64,000 bases of DNA from Bacillus spongiae. GTDB lineage: Bacteria > Bacillota > Bacilli > Bacillales > Bacillaceae_K. The translations under genes and the position numbers were made by a program. Where the stretch lies: positions 186,001 through 250,000 of the forward strand of contig NZ_JBBAXC010000006.1 in assembly GCF_037120725.1 (NCBI RefSeq), given 5' to 3'. Below, one piece after another: positions 1 through 8,739 of the stretch (position 1 is its first letter; every line of letters begins with the position of its first letter). The notes under the pieces were generated by a model that saw only the letters and a list, made by a program, of their open reading frames with translations, was not told the origin of the DNA and made no database searches.

Positions 1-2
1 TT

Positions 3-401
3 AAAAAGACAACATTAGGTTCTCCCATTGTCATGGGGAGAAAAACCTATGATTCTTTGGGCAGACCATTACCTGGAAGAGATAATATCGTATTAACGAG
101 AAAAAATGATTTCCAAGTGGATGGAGTTAAGGTTTTTCATTCAATACAAGCGGTTATAGATTACGCAAATGAACAGACGAGTGAGGTTTTCGTTATTGGT
201 GGAGCTGAGATTTTTGTCATGCTACAAGACTATGTTTCAAAGTTATATGTGACGGAAATACATAAAACTTTTGAAGGCGACACTTATTTCCCTGAATGGG
301 ATTGGTCTCAATGGACCGTGAAATCCTCTATAGAAGGAACAGTAAATGAAAAGAACAAATACCCTCACACCTTTCTTATTTATGAAAGAATTGAGAAATA
401 A
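3..401 (+). CDS. dfrA: Dihydrofolate reductase, 3' part (5' end outside window)
   Basis: The open frame runs in from the window edge; the Met at 33 is internal, since the codons before it give the family-typical GSPIVMGRKTYDSL segment. DHFR reduces dihydrofolate to tetrahydrofolate with NADPH in the cytosol. Visible motifs are GRKTYDSLGRPLPGR (NADPH phosphate loop) and FVIGGAEIF (the conserved Gly-Gly cofactor motif), followed by the usual C-terminal strands ending at YERIEK. About 40 N-terminal residues of a roughly 160-residue enzyme are missing. A perfect hairpin terminator follows 9 bases after the stop. The assignment is secure because both motifs are intact. Confidence 0.93.
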   Translation, partial: KKTTLGSPIVMGRKTYDSLGRPLPGRDNIVLTRKNDFQVDGVKVFHSIQAVIDYANEQTSEVFVIGGAEIFVMLQDYVSKLYVTEIHKTFEGDTYFPEWDWSQWTVKSSIEGTVNEKNKYPHTFLIYERIEK

Positions 402-410
402 GCTAAACCG

Positions 411-440
411 AAAAAGAACTTCCAATTGGAAGTTCTTTTT
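411..440 (+). terminator. Rho-independent terminator after dfrA
   Basis: A 30-base perfect palindrome, AAAAAGAACTTCC mirrored around AATT, has an A tract on one side and a T tract on the other, so it can stop transcription in either direction. Confidence 0.85.
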
Positions 441-585
441 ACCTTAACAATCCTTTTTCGATATAAATTCACTTTAATGGCCCACCATTGAAGTGAGTAG
501 ATTGGAAATAAGTACAGTCATAATGATATGCCTTACGAGTTTTAAAAATGGCTGATTATTAAAGAATTATTTCCTAGTATTTAAT

Positions 586-609
586 CACTGTTCGGTAAAT
601 GGAACAGTG
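586..609. promoter_or_regulatory. 8-bp perfect inverted repeat upstream of the ABC exporter
   Basis: CACTGTTC and GAACAGTG are separated by 8 bases, about 105 bases before the exporter start at 713. Spacing and symmetry suit a dimeric regulator operator. No regulator gene sits next to it, so its identity is unknown. The rest of the 441-712 gap shows no gene. Confidence 0.4.
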
Positions 610-712
610 TAATTTCACTTAATAAACCTTATAGCACGCTCGTTTGTAGTAGTAGAAGTATACTATTTTAAAGTTTAACTATTTATTTTCAGTTAGTAGA
701 GGGGGAAAGGGA

Positions 713-1477
713 ATGGAAATATTGAAAGCGGTAAATCTTGATAAAATATATGGAGATTCAAATAGAGAAGACACCACGACAGCATTGAGTCAAGTAAGCC
801 TTGCAATCACTAAGGGCGAGTTTATAGCAATTATGGGCCCATCTGGGAGCGGTAAAACAACCTTGCTTAATTTATTGAGCGGAATTGATAAGCCGACTTC
901 AGGTAAAGTGATCATCATGGAAAAAGAGATTAGTGAGATGTCAGTTGATGAATTAGCGCTGTATCGTCGAAAGCAATTAGGTTTTGTATTTCAGGACTTT
1001 AACCTTTTGGATAGTTTGACTGTAAAAGAAAACATGATTCTACCAATGGTGTTGGAAAAGAAAAATGTATCAGAGATGGAAGAAAAAGCTCATTACCTTG
1101 CCGATCTTTTCGAAATTGAACCTATTCTGAATAAATACCCTTATCATATATCTGGTGGACAGCAGCAACGAACGGCTGTTAGTCGAGCGTTAGTAAATGA
1201 CCCTAGTATTATTTTCGCTGATGAACCGACAGGGAATTTGGATTCAAAAGCAACAACTGCCATAATGGAGTGCTTTGAAAGAGTAGTTGAGGAACTTTCG
1301 GCAACAGTCCTTCTTGTTACCCATGATGTATTTGCAGCAAGTTATTGCAGGAAAGTTGTCTTTATAAAAGATGGCTCTATTCATTCACAGATTGTGAGGA
1401 AAGGAAATAGAAAAGAATTTTTAAATCAAATTATGGATAACCTCGCTATCTTGGGAGGAAGAACGGATGTCTTTTAA
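713..1477 (+). CDS. BceA-type ABC transporter ATP-binding protein
   Basis: ATPase subunit of a peptide-antibiotic detoxification exporter of the BceAB/YxdLM/YvcRS class. The 254-residue protein has Walker A GPSGSGKT (about 42-49), the Q-loop segment VFQDFN, the signature SGGQQQR (about 147), Walker B IIFADEPTGNLDSK, and the switch His in LLVTHDV. The start ATG follows a strong GAGGGGGAAAGGGA site. It overlaps the permease gene by 11 bases, so the two are translated together. BceAB-type exporters usually sit beside a BceRS histidine kinase/response regulator pair; none is present here, so control by an unlinked system is inferred. Substrate cannot be read from sequence. Confidence 0.9.
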   Translation: MEILKAVNLDKIYGDSNREDTTTALSQVSLAITKGEFIAIMGPSGSGKTTLLNLLSGIDKPTSGKVIIMEKEISEMSVDELALYRRKQLGFVFQDFNLLDSLTVKENMILPMVLEKKNVSEMEEKAHYLADLFEIEPILNKYPYHISGGQQQRTAVSRALVNDPSIIFADEPTGNLDSKATTAIMECFERVVEELSATVLLVTHDVFAASYCRKVVFIKDGSIHSQIVRKGNRKEFLNQIMDNLAILGGRTDVF

Positions 1478-3440
1478 TCAAATCGTTTTGAAAATGGCAA
1501 AGGCTCATTACAAAAAGTATCTTTTTTACTATTTATGCAATAGTTTTGCCGTGATGTTTTTCTTTATATTTTCGACCGTATATTTTAACCAGCAAGTTGT
1601 TCAGGTGAAAAAGACGGAGTCAATCCAATATGTATTAACAGTTCCGGGTGTTGCCTTAATTGTATTTACCGTATTTTTTATTAGTTATGCCCACAGCAAT
1701 TTTATTAAACGAAGGAAAAGTGAGTTTGGACTTCTTATGACTTTAGGGATGTCTAATCGTGACATAGGAAAAATGTTATTGTTGGAGAATGGCATAATTG
1801 CCTTTGCATCTCTAGTTTCTGGTATTCTTGTAGGAAGTATCTTTTCGCGACTTTTCTTCTTACTCTTAATACATAGTGTTGGAATACAAGGAATTTCATT
1901 TCATCTAAATAGCCAAATGTTCCTCTATACGATAATGATATTCTTAGTTGTTTTTATCATTGCAGTTGGGAGATCACTCTTCGTCGTACTCAAAAGAAAT
2001 GTTGTTGTAAGTTTAAAAAGCGACAAGGCTGCAGAATTAATCAAGTTGAAGAGTCCACTAATGGGTGGAATAGGAGTAGCCATTGTTATCTGCTCTATTT
2101 TAGGTCTATATTATACGTATTCAGATCCGATTATCGGTGGGGAATTCCTACTATTTTGGACAATCGTGACATTGATAGGGTTGTACATGACCATTTATCA
2201 GTTTACTAGTTTCTTCATTGAAATCGCTAAAAAGAACCAATCCTACTATTACCGCAGAATCCTGTTTCTAACTAGTCTGGATTATAAATTCAAACAGCTG
2301 ACATCCATTCTTATGCTCGTCACTGTGATGATAATGGTGACTATTTTGTATAGCACGATAAATTTATTTACATATATGTCTGCTGAAAAGGAAGCAATTA
2401 AAGGAAATCCTTATGATCTTGCCTTTTTGCAGACAGAAAATAAAAATAACTTACATAAAGAAGAGCTTTATTCAATTGTTGACCAAAAGGATAACCCCAT
2501 GCAAAAACATCTGGTGATCCCAATCTATTCCTACTATCAAAATCAAGCGTATAGTAGCTGGACGAATGACTATCATTTTATGTCACTAGATCAATTTAAT
2601 AAGTTAACTTCCAGTAAGTGGGACCTGAAGGGTGAGGAATTTCTATATTATATTAATGATGATCCCAATAACACGGATGGAGATGAAAATTACCCGATTA
2701 ATGGCTTTCCACTCATTGATGGTAATCCAACTTATACACTAAAGGAAATAATTGTTGAGAAAAATATTAATTTCGTAAGCAATTTACATGATTTTTTTAT
2801 TGTAGATAATTCTCAATACGAGCAACTAAAAAATACCTTAGATGGCTTTGATTCAAATCTTCATTTTATTAATGTTGAAAATTGGGAAGAGACCACCGAT
2901 GTTGTCGAAAAACTAGCTGGAAAATTTAGTAGCTCTAATGAAAAATCCCCGCCACTTACTGATCTTCGTGTTGAGAACACGTCTGAACAATTCTTATTTC
3001 AAATTTCATCAAAAGTTGGTGATTATAATCGTAATAAAAGTTCTAATGGGATATTGTTTTTTGTAACAACTATATTAAGTGTTATTTTTTTCTTCGGCTC
3101 GTTTATCCTCTTATATTTGAACCTTTTCTCTAATGTTGAGAAGGAAAAGGAGAAATATAAAAAATTGAATAATATAGGAATTACCTCTAAGGAAATCAAG
3201 AACATTATTTCAAAGGAAATAACAACCATATACTTTATTCCGACCATTGTTGGAACGACTTTAGCTTTCCTTTATTTAGTTGCGATGGCAACGGACATTG
3301 GAGGGGTTATGGACAATCCTGAGTTACTATTACACTTCTTCATAGTAGCAGGTGTTTACCATATAATCCAAATTGGGTTTTATTTATATTCTCGAAAGAA
3401 AATGTTTTTTAATTTACTAAGTAAGGGTGGAAGTAATTGA
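1467..3440 (+). CDS. BceB-type ABC transporter permease (FtsX fold)
   Basis: Membrane partner of the preceding ATPase. The 657-residue length and layout fit the BceB family: an N-terminal helix (about 18-40), FtsX-type helix pairs including the family-typical RKSEFGLLMTLGMSNRDIGKM segment, a large polar extracellular domain (about 310-520) thought in this family to bind the antimicrobial peptide or its lipid complex, then three C-terminal helices. Translation is coupled to the ATPase gene by an 11-base overlap. The likely role is protection of lipid II cycle intermediates from peptide antibiotics. The extracellular domain is the variable part, so the substrate remains open. Confidence 0.88.
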   Translation: MSFNQIVLKMAKAHYKKYLFYYLCNSFAVMFFFIFSTVYFNQQVVQVKKTESIQYVLTVPGVALIVFTVFFISYAHSNFIKRRKSEFGLLMTLGMSNRDIGKMLLLENGIIAFASLVSGILVGSIFSRLFFLLLIHSVGIQGISFHLNSQMFLYTIMIFLVVFIIAVGRSLFVVLKRNVVVSLKSDKAAELIKLKSPLMGGIGVAIVICSILGLYYTYSDPIIGGEFLLFWTIVTLIGLYMTIYQFTSFFIEIAKKNQSYYYRRILFLTSLDYKFKQLTSILMLVTVMIMVTILYSTINLFTYMSAEKEAIKGNPYDLAFLQTENKNNLHKEELYSIVDQKDNPMQKHLVIPIYSYYQNQAYSSWTNDYHFMSLDQFNKLTSSKWDLKGEEFLYYINDDPNNTDGDENYPINGFPLIDGNPTYTLKEIIVEKNINFVSNLHDFFIVDNSQYEQLKNTLDGFDSNLHFINVENWEETTDVVEKLAGKFSSSNEKSPPLTDLRVENTSEQFLFQISSKVGDYNRNKSSNGILFFVTTILSVIFFFGSFILLYLNLFSNVEKEKEKYKKLNNIGITSKEIKNIISKEITTIYFIPTIVGTTLAFLYLVAMATDIGGVMDNPELLLHFFIVAGVYHIIQIGFYLYSRKKMFFNLLSKGGSN

Positions 3441-3448
3441 AATGGACA

Positions 3449-3644
3449 ATGAAGAATAGATTTTTTCTAAGGAGAAAAGGTTTAACCTACTTTATTGTTG
3501 CATGTTTTGAATCATCCGTTAGTAGGGCTTTGTTATGCGTATTTGTGGTTTCAGAAATACACAACTTTATATGAACTCTACTATGAAAGGCATCTACTAA
3601 AATACAATGAGATTGTTGAAGTAAAGTCATTTAATAACAAATAA
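3449..3644 (+). pseudogene. Frameshifted small membrane protein remnant after the exporter
   Basis: Two frames join into one plausible protein. From ATG 3449 the first frame reads MKNRFFLRRKGLTYFIVAC. After one shift near 3500-3512 a second frame continues LNHPLVGLCYAYLWFQKY and ends FNNK at a TAA (3642-3644). The sum would be a short, mostly hydrophobic protein of about 65 residues. The start is 8 bases after the permease stop with GGTGGAAG ahead of it, so it was probably the third gene of the exporter operon. I do not recognise the family. An alternative is chance open frame, but the hydrophobic continuity across the shift argues for decay. Confidence 0.45.
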
Positions 3645-3736
3645 CATTCACATTGTAAAAGAATATCCAGCTAGAGGATAACTTCTAAAAATCGGTGGAA
3701 TAAAAGCATAAAGTTATCCAAAGTGAGCATTAGTAT

Positions 3737-3790
3737 AGTAAGCAGAAAAAAGAACTTCTATAATAGTAGAAGTTCTTTTTTCTGCTTACT
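3737..3790 (+). terminator. Strong bidirectional hairpin terminator
   Basis: Perfect 24-bp arms (3737-3760 and 3767-3790) surround a 6-base TAATAG loop, with internal A6/T6 tracts. It closes the exporter operon and isolates the sigma factor gene. The rest of 3645-3965 shows no gene. Confidence 0.8.
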
Positions 3791-3965
3791 AAGAGAATCT
3801 AGCTAATAAACGGGTTCCTTAGTAAACGAGTTGTTCTTAAATGAGCAATTAGTAGGAAAGTTTACAAATAGAGACTGGAAAAAATTTTTTTCAAAAAAAT
3901 TAAGCCATTTTACAACGTTGTTTGTCTAATAAATAGAAGACGCAAAAAAGGAAGGGTAGTACTTT

Positions 3966-4484
3966 ATGATTCAATTAGTAAAAAAAGCCCAAAAGAGAGA
4001 TGAACGAGCTTTTTTAAAACTTTTTAAGAAATATGAAGAGGATATTTATCGGATGGCTTTTGTGTATGTGAAAAATGAAAATGATGCATTAGATGTCGTT
4101 CAGGAAGTAGCATATCGTGCGTTCAACAAAATTGATACATTAAAAAATCCAGAGTATTTAAAAACATGGTTAATGAAAATTACCATTACTTGTTCAATTA
4201 ACATAACTCAAAAGAATAAAAAAATGGTTTATTTGAAGCCAGAGTATCATGAACAGATTGGCATTGAGGACGAAGATGTGCCTCTATCGATTACATTGCA
4301 AGAGTTTCTAGATAAGTTGACTGATCTTGAGAGAAGTATCGTGATGTTAAAGTATTATGAAGAGTATACTTTTAAGGAAATATCCGAGTTAGTAAATTTA
4401 CCTTTAGGAACAGTGAAATCAGTGCTATATCGTACGATCCATAAACTTCGAAAGGAATTTAAGGAGGCAGATTTTCATGAATAA
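3966..4484 (+). CDS. ECF-type RNA polymerase sigma factor
   Basis: A 172-residue sigma-70 family protein with region 2 (FKKYEEDIYRMAFVYVKNENDALDVVQEVAYRAF, about 20-55) and region 4 (LTDLERSIVMLKYYEEYTFKEISEL followed by LPLGTVKSVLYRTIHKLRK, the helix-turn-helix). Size and layout fit extracytoplasmic-function sigma factors that direct polymerase to envelope-stress promoters. Start ATG follows AAGGAAGGG. It overlaps the next gene by 8 bases; that gene encodes a one-helix membrane protein of the DUF4179 group, which commonly sits as partner/antagonist of such sigma factors. Autoregulation is expected, but I could not identify a clean target promoter upstream. Confidence 0.88.
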   Translation: MIQLVKKAQKRDERAFLKLFKKYEEDIYRMAFVYVKNENDALDVVQEVAYRAFNKIDTLKNPEYLKTWLMKITITCSINITQKNKKMVYLKPEYHEQIGIEDEDVPLSITLQEFLDKLTDLERSIVMLKYYEEYTFKEISELVNLPLGTVKSVLYRTIHKLRKEFKEADFHE

Positions 4485-5562
4485 CTTTAAAAGAGAAGTA
4501 GAAAAAATAAAGATTCCAAAAGCTTTACACGATCGAGTAAAGCTTGGTGTTAAACAGTCGAAAAAAGAGCTTGGAGGCAACCGTATAATGTTTAAAAGAC
4601 TTTCAATCACCGCCGCAGCCTGTTTGCTCGCCTTCTCGGCAATAACCTTTACTCCCGTAGGAGCAGCGATTAAAGAGGCATATAATAAAATCTTTGTAAG
4701 TAAATACATTGATGATCCAGGCTTAAAAGATGCTTTAAAGGATGGGCATGGACAAGCTATTAGTCAAACATACTATGACAAACAAAATGATATTACCATT
4801 CATTTTGAAAGTGTTATGACTGATAATTCTGAGACGAAACTGTTAATAACCTATGAAAGTGATACGACAGACTTAGAAAACTACTATATAGATATTTTTG
4901 AAGGTACCAGTAAAATTTATTTAATTTCAGAAGATGGAGAAAGGAAAGAGCTCGATAATGTTGGTTGGGGAAGCAGGCATTACAATAAAGAAGAAAATAG
5001 AGTAGCAAAAGCACTATCAATTGATTCAATCAAAAAACATGAAGGAGAAAATATTCGCTTAGAAATTGAAGACATCACAATTTGGGATAATAATGGGATG
5101 GGTGAAATTAAGACGGTATGGCCAGTCGAATTTAACTTGGACAAATCTTATATCACAGATAGTGAAATTGTTGAATTAAATAAAAAATTCACATTTGAAA
5201 ATGAAACATACACTATTGAAAGAGTAGAATTTTCTGAGCTCGAAACAAGGCTTGAGATTAAAGGCTCAGACATGTTCTATACCGATGATGAAGGAAATAA
5301 AGTACCAATGAAGAGTAAGCTAGAGCTTCAATTCTTAAATGCCAGACAAATTAATCCAGGCTCTGGCTATCACGTTGCGGAAGGGAAGTCTGGTGTATTC
5401 CTAAATGCTAGTGGGGAAAGAATCGATCCAAACTTCAGTAAGGGTGAAGTAGAAAGGGAACTAGGAGAATTTATAATGGTCTTTGCACCAATTAAAGATC
5501 GCTCAAATGTTGTCCTTGAAGTTGGAGAAGGCATCGAGGTCCCATTGATAGATAAGGAATAG
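4477..5562 (+). CDS. DUF4179 membrane protein, probable anti-sigma factor
   Basis: A 361-residue protein with a short basic cytoplasmic N-terminus (about 1-35), one membrane helix (RLSITAAACLLAFSAITFTP, about 43-62) and a long extracellular part rich in beta strands. The N-terminal cytosolic stretch would hold the preceding ECF sigma factor at the membrane; the outer domain would sense the signal. This role is inferred from family and from the 8-base coupling with the sigma gene. No classical zinc anti-sigma His-Cys motif is seen. The pair is closed by the hairpin at 5619-5662. Confidence 0.75.
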   Translation: MNNFKREVEKIKIPKALHDRVKLGVKQSKKELGGNRIMFKRLSITAAACLLAFSAITFTPVGAAIKEAYNKIFVSKYIDDPGLKDALKDGHGQAISQTYYDKQNDITIHFESVMTDNSETKLLITYESDTTDLENYYIDIFEGTSKIYLISEDGERKELDNVGWGSRHYNKEENRVAKALSIDSIKKHEGENIRLEIEDITIWDNNGMGEIKTVWPVEFNLDKSYITDSEIVELNKKFTFENETYTIERVEFSELETRLEIKGSDMFYTDDEGNKVPMKSKLELQFLNARQINPGSGYHVAEGKSGVFLNASGERIDPNFSKGEVERELGEFIMVFAPIKDRSNVVLEVGEGIEVPLIDKE

Positions 5563-5618
5563 ATTGAGAATTAGAATTTAATCATTGGATGTTCATTAAT
5601 TTTTTGAAAAACGTTAAG

Positions 5619-5662
5619 AAACGGAGAGATAAACGACCACAGTCATTTATCTCTCCGTTTTT
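5619..5662 (+). terminator. Terminator after sigma/anti-sigma pair
   Basis: 15-bp perfect arms AAACGGAGAGATAAA and its complement, 12-base loop, then a T tract. Confidence 0.8.
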
Positions 5663-5807
5663 TGGTATTCTTCTTGTCGTTACTCTGAAATAGAAAGTAG
5701 TTGTGATGACTATAAGAGCCCTGTGAGGCTTTAACGAAATGGTAAAATAGAAATAATAAATCTTCTTGTCTAGTTTTGGGAAAGCCACACTATTGAGTCC
5801 TCAAACA

Positions 5808-6743
5808 CTAATCATCACTATATTTATATAAAATGCTTTGTAAGTATTTCTCGAAATTTTCTCTGACACTTTGCGGCTCAATAATTTCACACTTATCACC
5901 AAATTTAAGAAGTACATTATATCCATGTTTATTATCTACGATTGAATATTTTGCTATATATTCATTTCCATTGTCGGCTATAATATATTCTTCTCCGAAT
6001 CGTTCAATAACCTTATCTTTAATGGATTTATCAATTTTAATCGTGACTTGTTTTGTATCTTTAGTCATCCAATCTGAACCATTCATAGGTAATGCTTCAA
6101 AATTCTTCGGAATAAAAACGTTTTCTGAAAGCCGAACCTGACTCATACGGGCTAGCTTGAACGTTCGATAATCATTTCGCTCTAGACTGAAGGCTTGTAA
6201 GTACCAGCTACTTTCTTTAAAAATTACTTTATAAGGTTCAACTTTACGAACGCTCGCTTCACCATCTTTATCCATATAATCAAACAATAAATATTGTTTA
6301 TCCTACATTGCTTTTTCAATCACTTTAAGCAGACTTTTTAATGAGCGATTTCCTTGATTAAGTTCTAAATCTACAGAAAAAAATTCCTTATGGTCATTTT
6401 GTTTTAATAACTCATTTCCTTCCGTCATACTTTCCAATTTGGTCAACATATTTGCAATATCTTTGTTCTCTAATAATTGATAATAACTTTTCAAGCTAGT
6501 GATTAAGCTGTGTACATCTTTTGGCGTAAATAATTTATTATCAACTTTATATGTCTTCATCAAGCTTACTCCACCTTTTGAACCTCTTGTAGTCACAATA
6601 GGTAACCCTGCCATATTCAAGGTGTCTATATCTCTAAAGATGGTTCTTCTGCTAACTTCTAACTTTTCAGTTAGCTCGCTAGTGGGAACTACTTCTCTTT
6701 CTAACAAAAGCATGATTAAAGCGATTAGTCGTTCAATTTTCAA
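5808..6743 (-). pseudogene. WYL-domain transcriptional regulator interrupted by an in-frame TAG
   Basis: Read on the minus strand, residues 1-146 give an N-terminal winged helix (LEREVVPTSELTEKLEVSRR, TIFRDIDTLNMAGLPIVT) typical of YafY/DeoR-type regulators. Then a single TAG (6303-6305) interrupts, and the same frame continues without any shift through DKQYLLFDYMDKDGEASVR into a WYL sensor domain (YKVIFKESSWYLQAF) up to 5808. Joining the pieces gives about 311 residues, the usual family length. A TTG at 6287 could restart the second half, but it would give only a regulator without its DNA-binding part. It faces a divergent azoreductase, also broken, which was probably its target. A sequencing error or suppressed TAG are alternatives. 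Confidence 0.85.
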
Positions 6744-6948
6744 AAAACCACCTCTTTTTTATTCATTATGTCATATAGGTGTCATATTAGGTATGGTAAG
6801 TTGAATTTGTGCTTTGCATTAATAAATTTCAGGAGGAGGAAAAAAGTTTTAATTCCGGATTACATGTAGATCAATTTTAGCTATTATTACGTAAGCAATC
6901 AAAGGTAAAAGTACGGGCAAAATTAGATTATGAGAGGGTATGAAATCA

Positions 6949-7583
6949 ATGAGAAAAATATTGTATATTACAGCACATCCATTAGCCGAAGAGAATTCTG
7001 TAAGTCTTCAAGTAGGAAAAGAGTTTTTAGCAATTTATGAAAGAAAGAATCCAGATGTAGAAATCGTTAAACTAGACCTATATAAAGAAGATATACCTAT
7101 ACTTGATGCTGATGTATTTAGTGCATGGGGTAAGTTAGGTGCAGGAGAAAGTTTTCGGTCATTAACAAACGAACAACAAGTTAAAGTAGGTCGCATCAAT
7201 GAATTAGCCGGACAAATTGCTGAAGCAGACGGCTATGTATTTGTAACGCCAATGTGGAATTTTAGCTTTCCAGCAGTTCTAAAAGCATACATTGATACAA
7301 AGGTATCACTATTAAGTCAACTGAAACTGGAACAGTCGGATTATTGAAAGGGAAAAAAGGTGTTCATATTTTAGCTTCAGGTTCCATCTATTCTGATAGT
7401 TCAAAGACAGGTTGGGAACATGCTAATAGTCTATTAAAAACGGTTTTAGGTTATTTAGGGGTAACGGATGTAGCTAGTATTATCGCTGAAGGTACAGCTA
7501 TGGGACCTGAGAAAGCGGAAGAAGTAAAACAAGCAACGATAAAAAAAGCACATGAAGTAGCAGCAAACTTACAAATAGAATAA
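6949..7583 (+). pseudogene. FMN-dependent NADH-azoreductase, frameshifted
   Basis: AzoR-type flavodoxin-fold enzymes reduce azo dyes and quinones with NADH. The first frame (to 7347) has the FMN phosphate region [16 protein letters not shown] and the family motif [17 protein letters not shown]. It then runs into an unrelated tail ([13 protein letters not shown]) and stops. The family sequence resumes in another frame as [20 protein letters not shown] and ends at 7583. Between AYIDT and TETGTVG only 20 bases remain where about 30-33 are expected, so a small deletion caused the shift. Start ATG 6949 is preferred over 6940 because GAGAGGG is well spaced to it. The gene is divergent from the broken WYL regulator. 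Confidence 0.85.
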
Positions 7584-7928
7584 AAAATCTATTTTCCGAT
7601 TTAATTAAGCATTCTCTTTCTCCACAGAGTAGATAGTACCCATTTTGATAGACTAGCAAATGTCAAATAGTCGTATTCTTGTGAAAAAGCAATAATGAAT
7701 AAATGATAAGCAACCTAGAATTGAAAACTGAATTTGTTTTTGGATTCATTCATTTCGTGTTTTATTAATGGCACTGTGAAATTAAGCGAGATCTTTTGAC
7801 TTCTAAATTTTTCTAATTTATGCGAAAATAATCCTTAACAGCATGTTCTTATTCAACAGTCAGACAGTCATAAAGAATAAGCATGTTTTGTTAAATGACA
7901 ATTCTAATCATATGGGAGCTTGAGAGAA
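7584..7928. other. Non-coding gap with one imperfect inverted repeat
   Basis: No credible gene. Near 7841-7888, CATGTTCTTATTC and GAATAAGCATG form an imperfect inverted repeat just upstream of the DJ-1-like gene; it could be an operator or a leader hairpin. Confidence 0.3.
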
Positions 7929-8468
7929 ATGAAAAAAACAGCCGTTCTATTATACCCTCAGTATAGTGAGTATGAGTTAAGTGTTGCATTGTCCATTTTA
8001 ATGCAAGCTGGAAAGCCTGTCATTACGGTCGGGGGAAGTATCCAGCCTATCCGAGGAGAAGCAGGCCTAACTTGCATACCCGACACTACTGTTGATGAGA
8101 TAAACATGGAAGAGATAGATAGCCTTTTATTAACAGGCTGTATGGATATTTTTGCATTAGAAAAGGAAAAAGCTTTACTAGACTTTATAGCTGAGGTTGA
8201 AAGGAAAGCAACTGTCATTGGAAGTATCTCAAGTTCACCTTATTTACTTGCAAAGGCTGGGATATTAAAAGGGAAAAAATATACGGTTGGGATGACGGAG
8301 GAAGCTAGAGAAAAATCAGGAGTCTTTGAACAAGAAAACTATTCGGATGAACTGGTTGTTCAAGATGGGAAGATAATAACAGGAAGAGGACGGGGGTTTA
8401 TTAAATTTGGAGTGTGCTTCGGAAAAGCATTAAATCTAAACTTTGATGATAATTGGTATAGAGAATAA
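7929..8468 (+). CDS. DJ-1/PfpI-family protein without the nucleophile cysteine
   Basis: A 179-residue flavodoxin-like glutamine amidotransferase-fold protein: N-terminal KKTAVLLYPQYSEYELSVAL, middle IDSLLLTGCMD, and the nucleophile-elbow region VIGSISSSPYLLAKAGILKGKKYT. Members with deglycase, protease or chaperone activity carry Cys at the elbow (pattern A-I-C-x-x-P); here the position reads Ser in GSISSSP, so ordinary DJ-1 chemistry is unlikely. Start ATG 7929 has GGGAG upstream; the earlier TTG at 7920 lies too close to it. It appears monocistronic, with a hairpin at 8511. Function unknown; a non-catalytic or Ser-based role is possible. Confidence 0.78.
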   Translation: MKKTAVLLYPQYSEYELSVALSILMQAGKPVITVGGSIQPIRGEAGLTCIPDTTVDEINMEEIDSLLLTGCMDIFALEKEKALLDFIAEVERKATVIGSISSSPYLLAKAGILKGKKYTVGMTEEAREKSGVFEQENYSDELVVQDGKIITGRGRGFIKFGVCFGKALNLNFDDNWYRE

Positions 8469-8510
8469 TAAAGTGACCATTATAGAATTGGCTTTGCAAC
8501 TAAATAAGTG

Positions 8511-8549
8511 AAATGGCGTATACCTAAAATTCGTGTACGTCATTTTTTA
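8511..8549 (+). terminator. Terminator after DJ-1-like gene
   Basis: AAATGGCGTATAC pairs with GTGTACGTCATTT (two mismatches), followed by a T tract. Confidence 0.65.
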
Positions 8550-8679
8550 TAGTCAATGGCAACAATCTTTTAGAAAACAGTTTACTGAAATTCTCCCTCT
8601 AGTTCAAATAACAAGGTCAAACGTTATTTTAAAATAACTGATGATACAAGTAATCTATGAGATAAGTGGTAATAATTAT

Positions 8680-8708
8680 TTCATAGTTTCTGTCGTTTCC
8701 TGTATAAT
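8680..8708 (+). promoter_or_regulatory. Candidate sigma-A promoter of plsC-like gene
   Basis: TTCATA (-35, 4 of 6 matches) and a perfect TATAAT (-10) with a 17-base spacer, 31 bases before the start codon at 8740. Confidence 0.45.
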
Positions 8709-8739
8709 ATTGAAGGTATTCGATATAGGAGGAAAAGAA

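Noticed and set aside
5582..5788. Minus-strand 68-codon frame after the DUF4179 gene
   Set aside because: It runs through the terminator hairpin, has no RBS and a low-complexity Phe/Tyr-rich composition.
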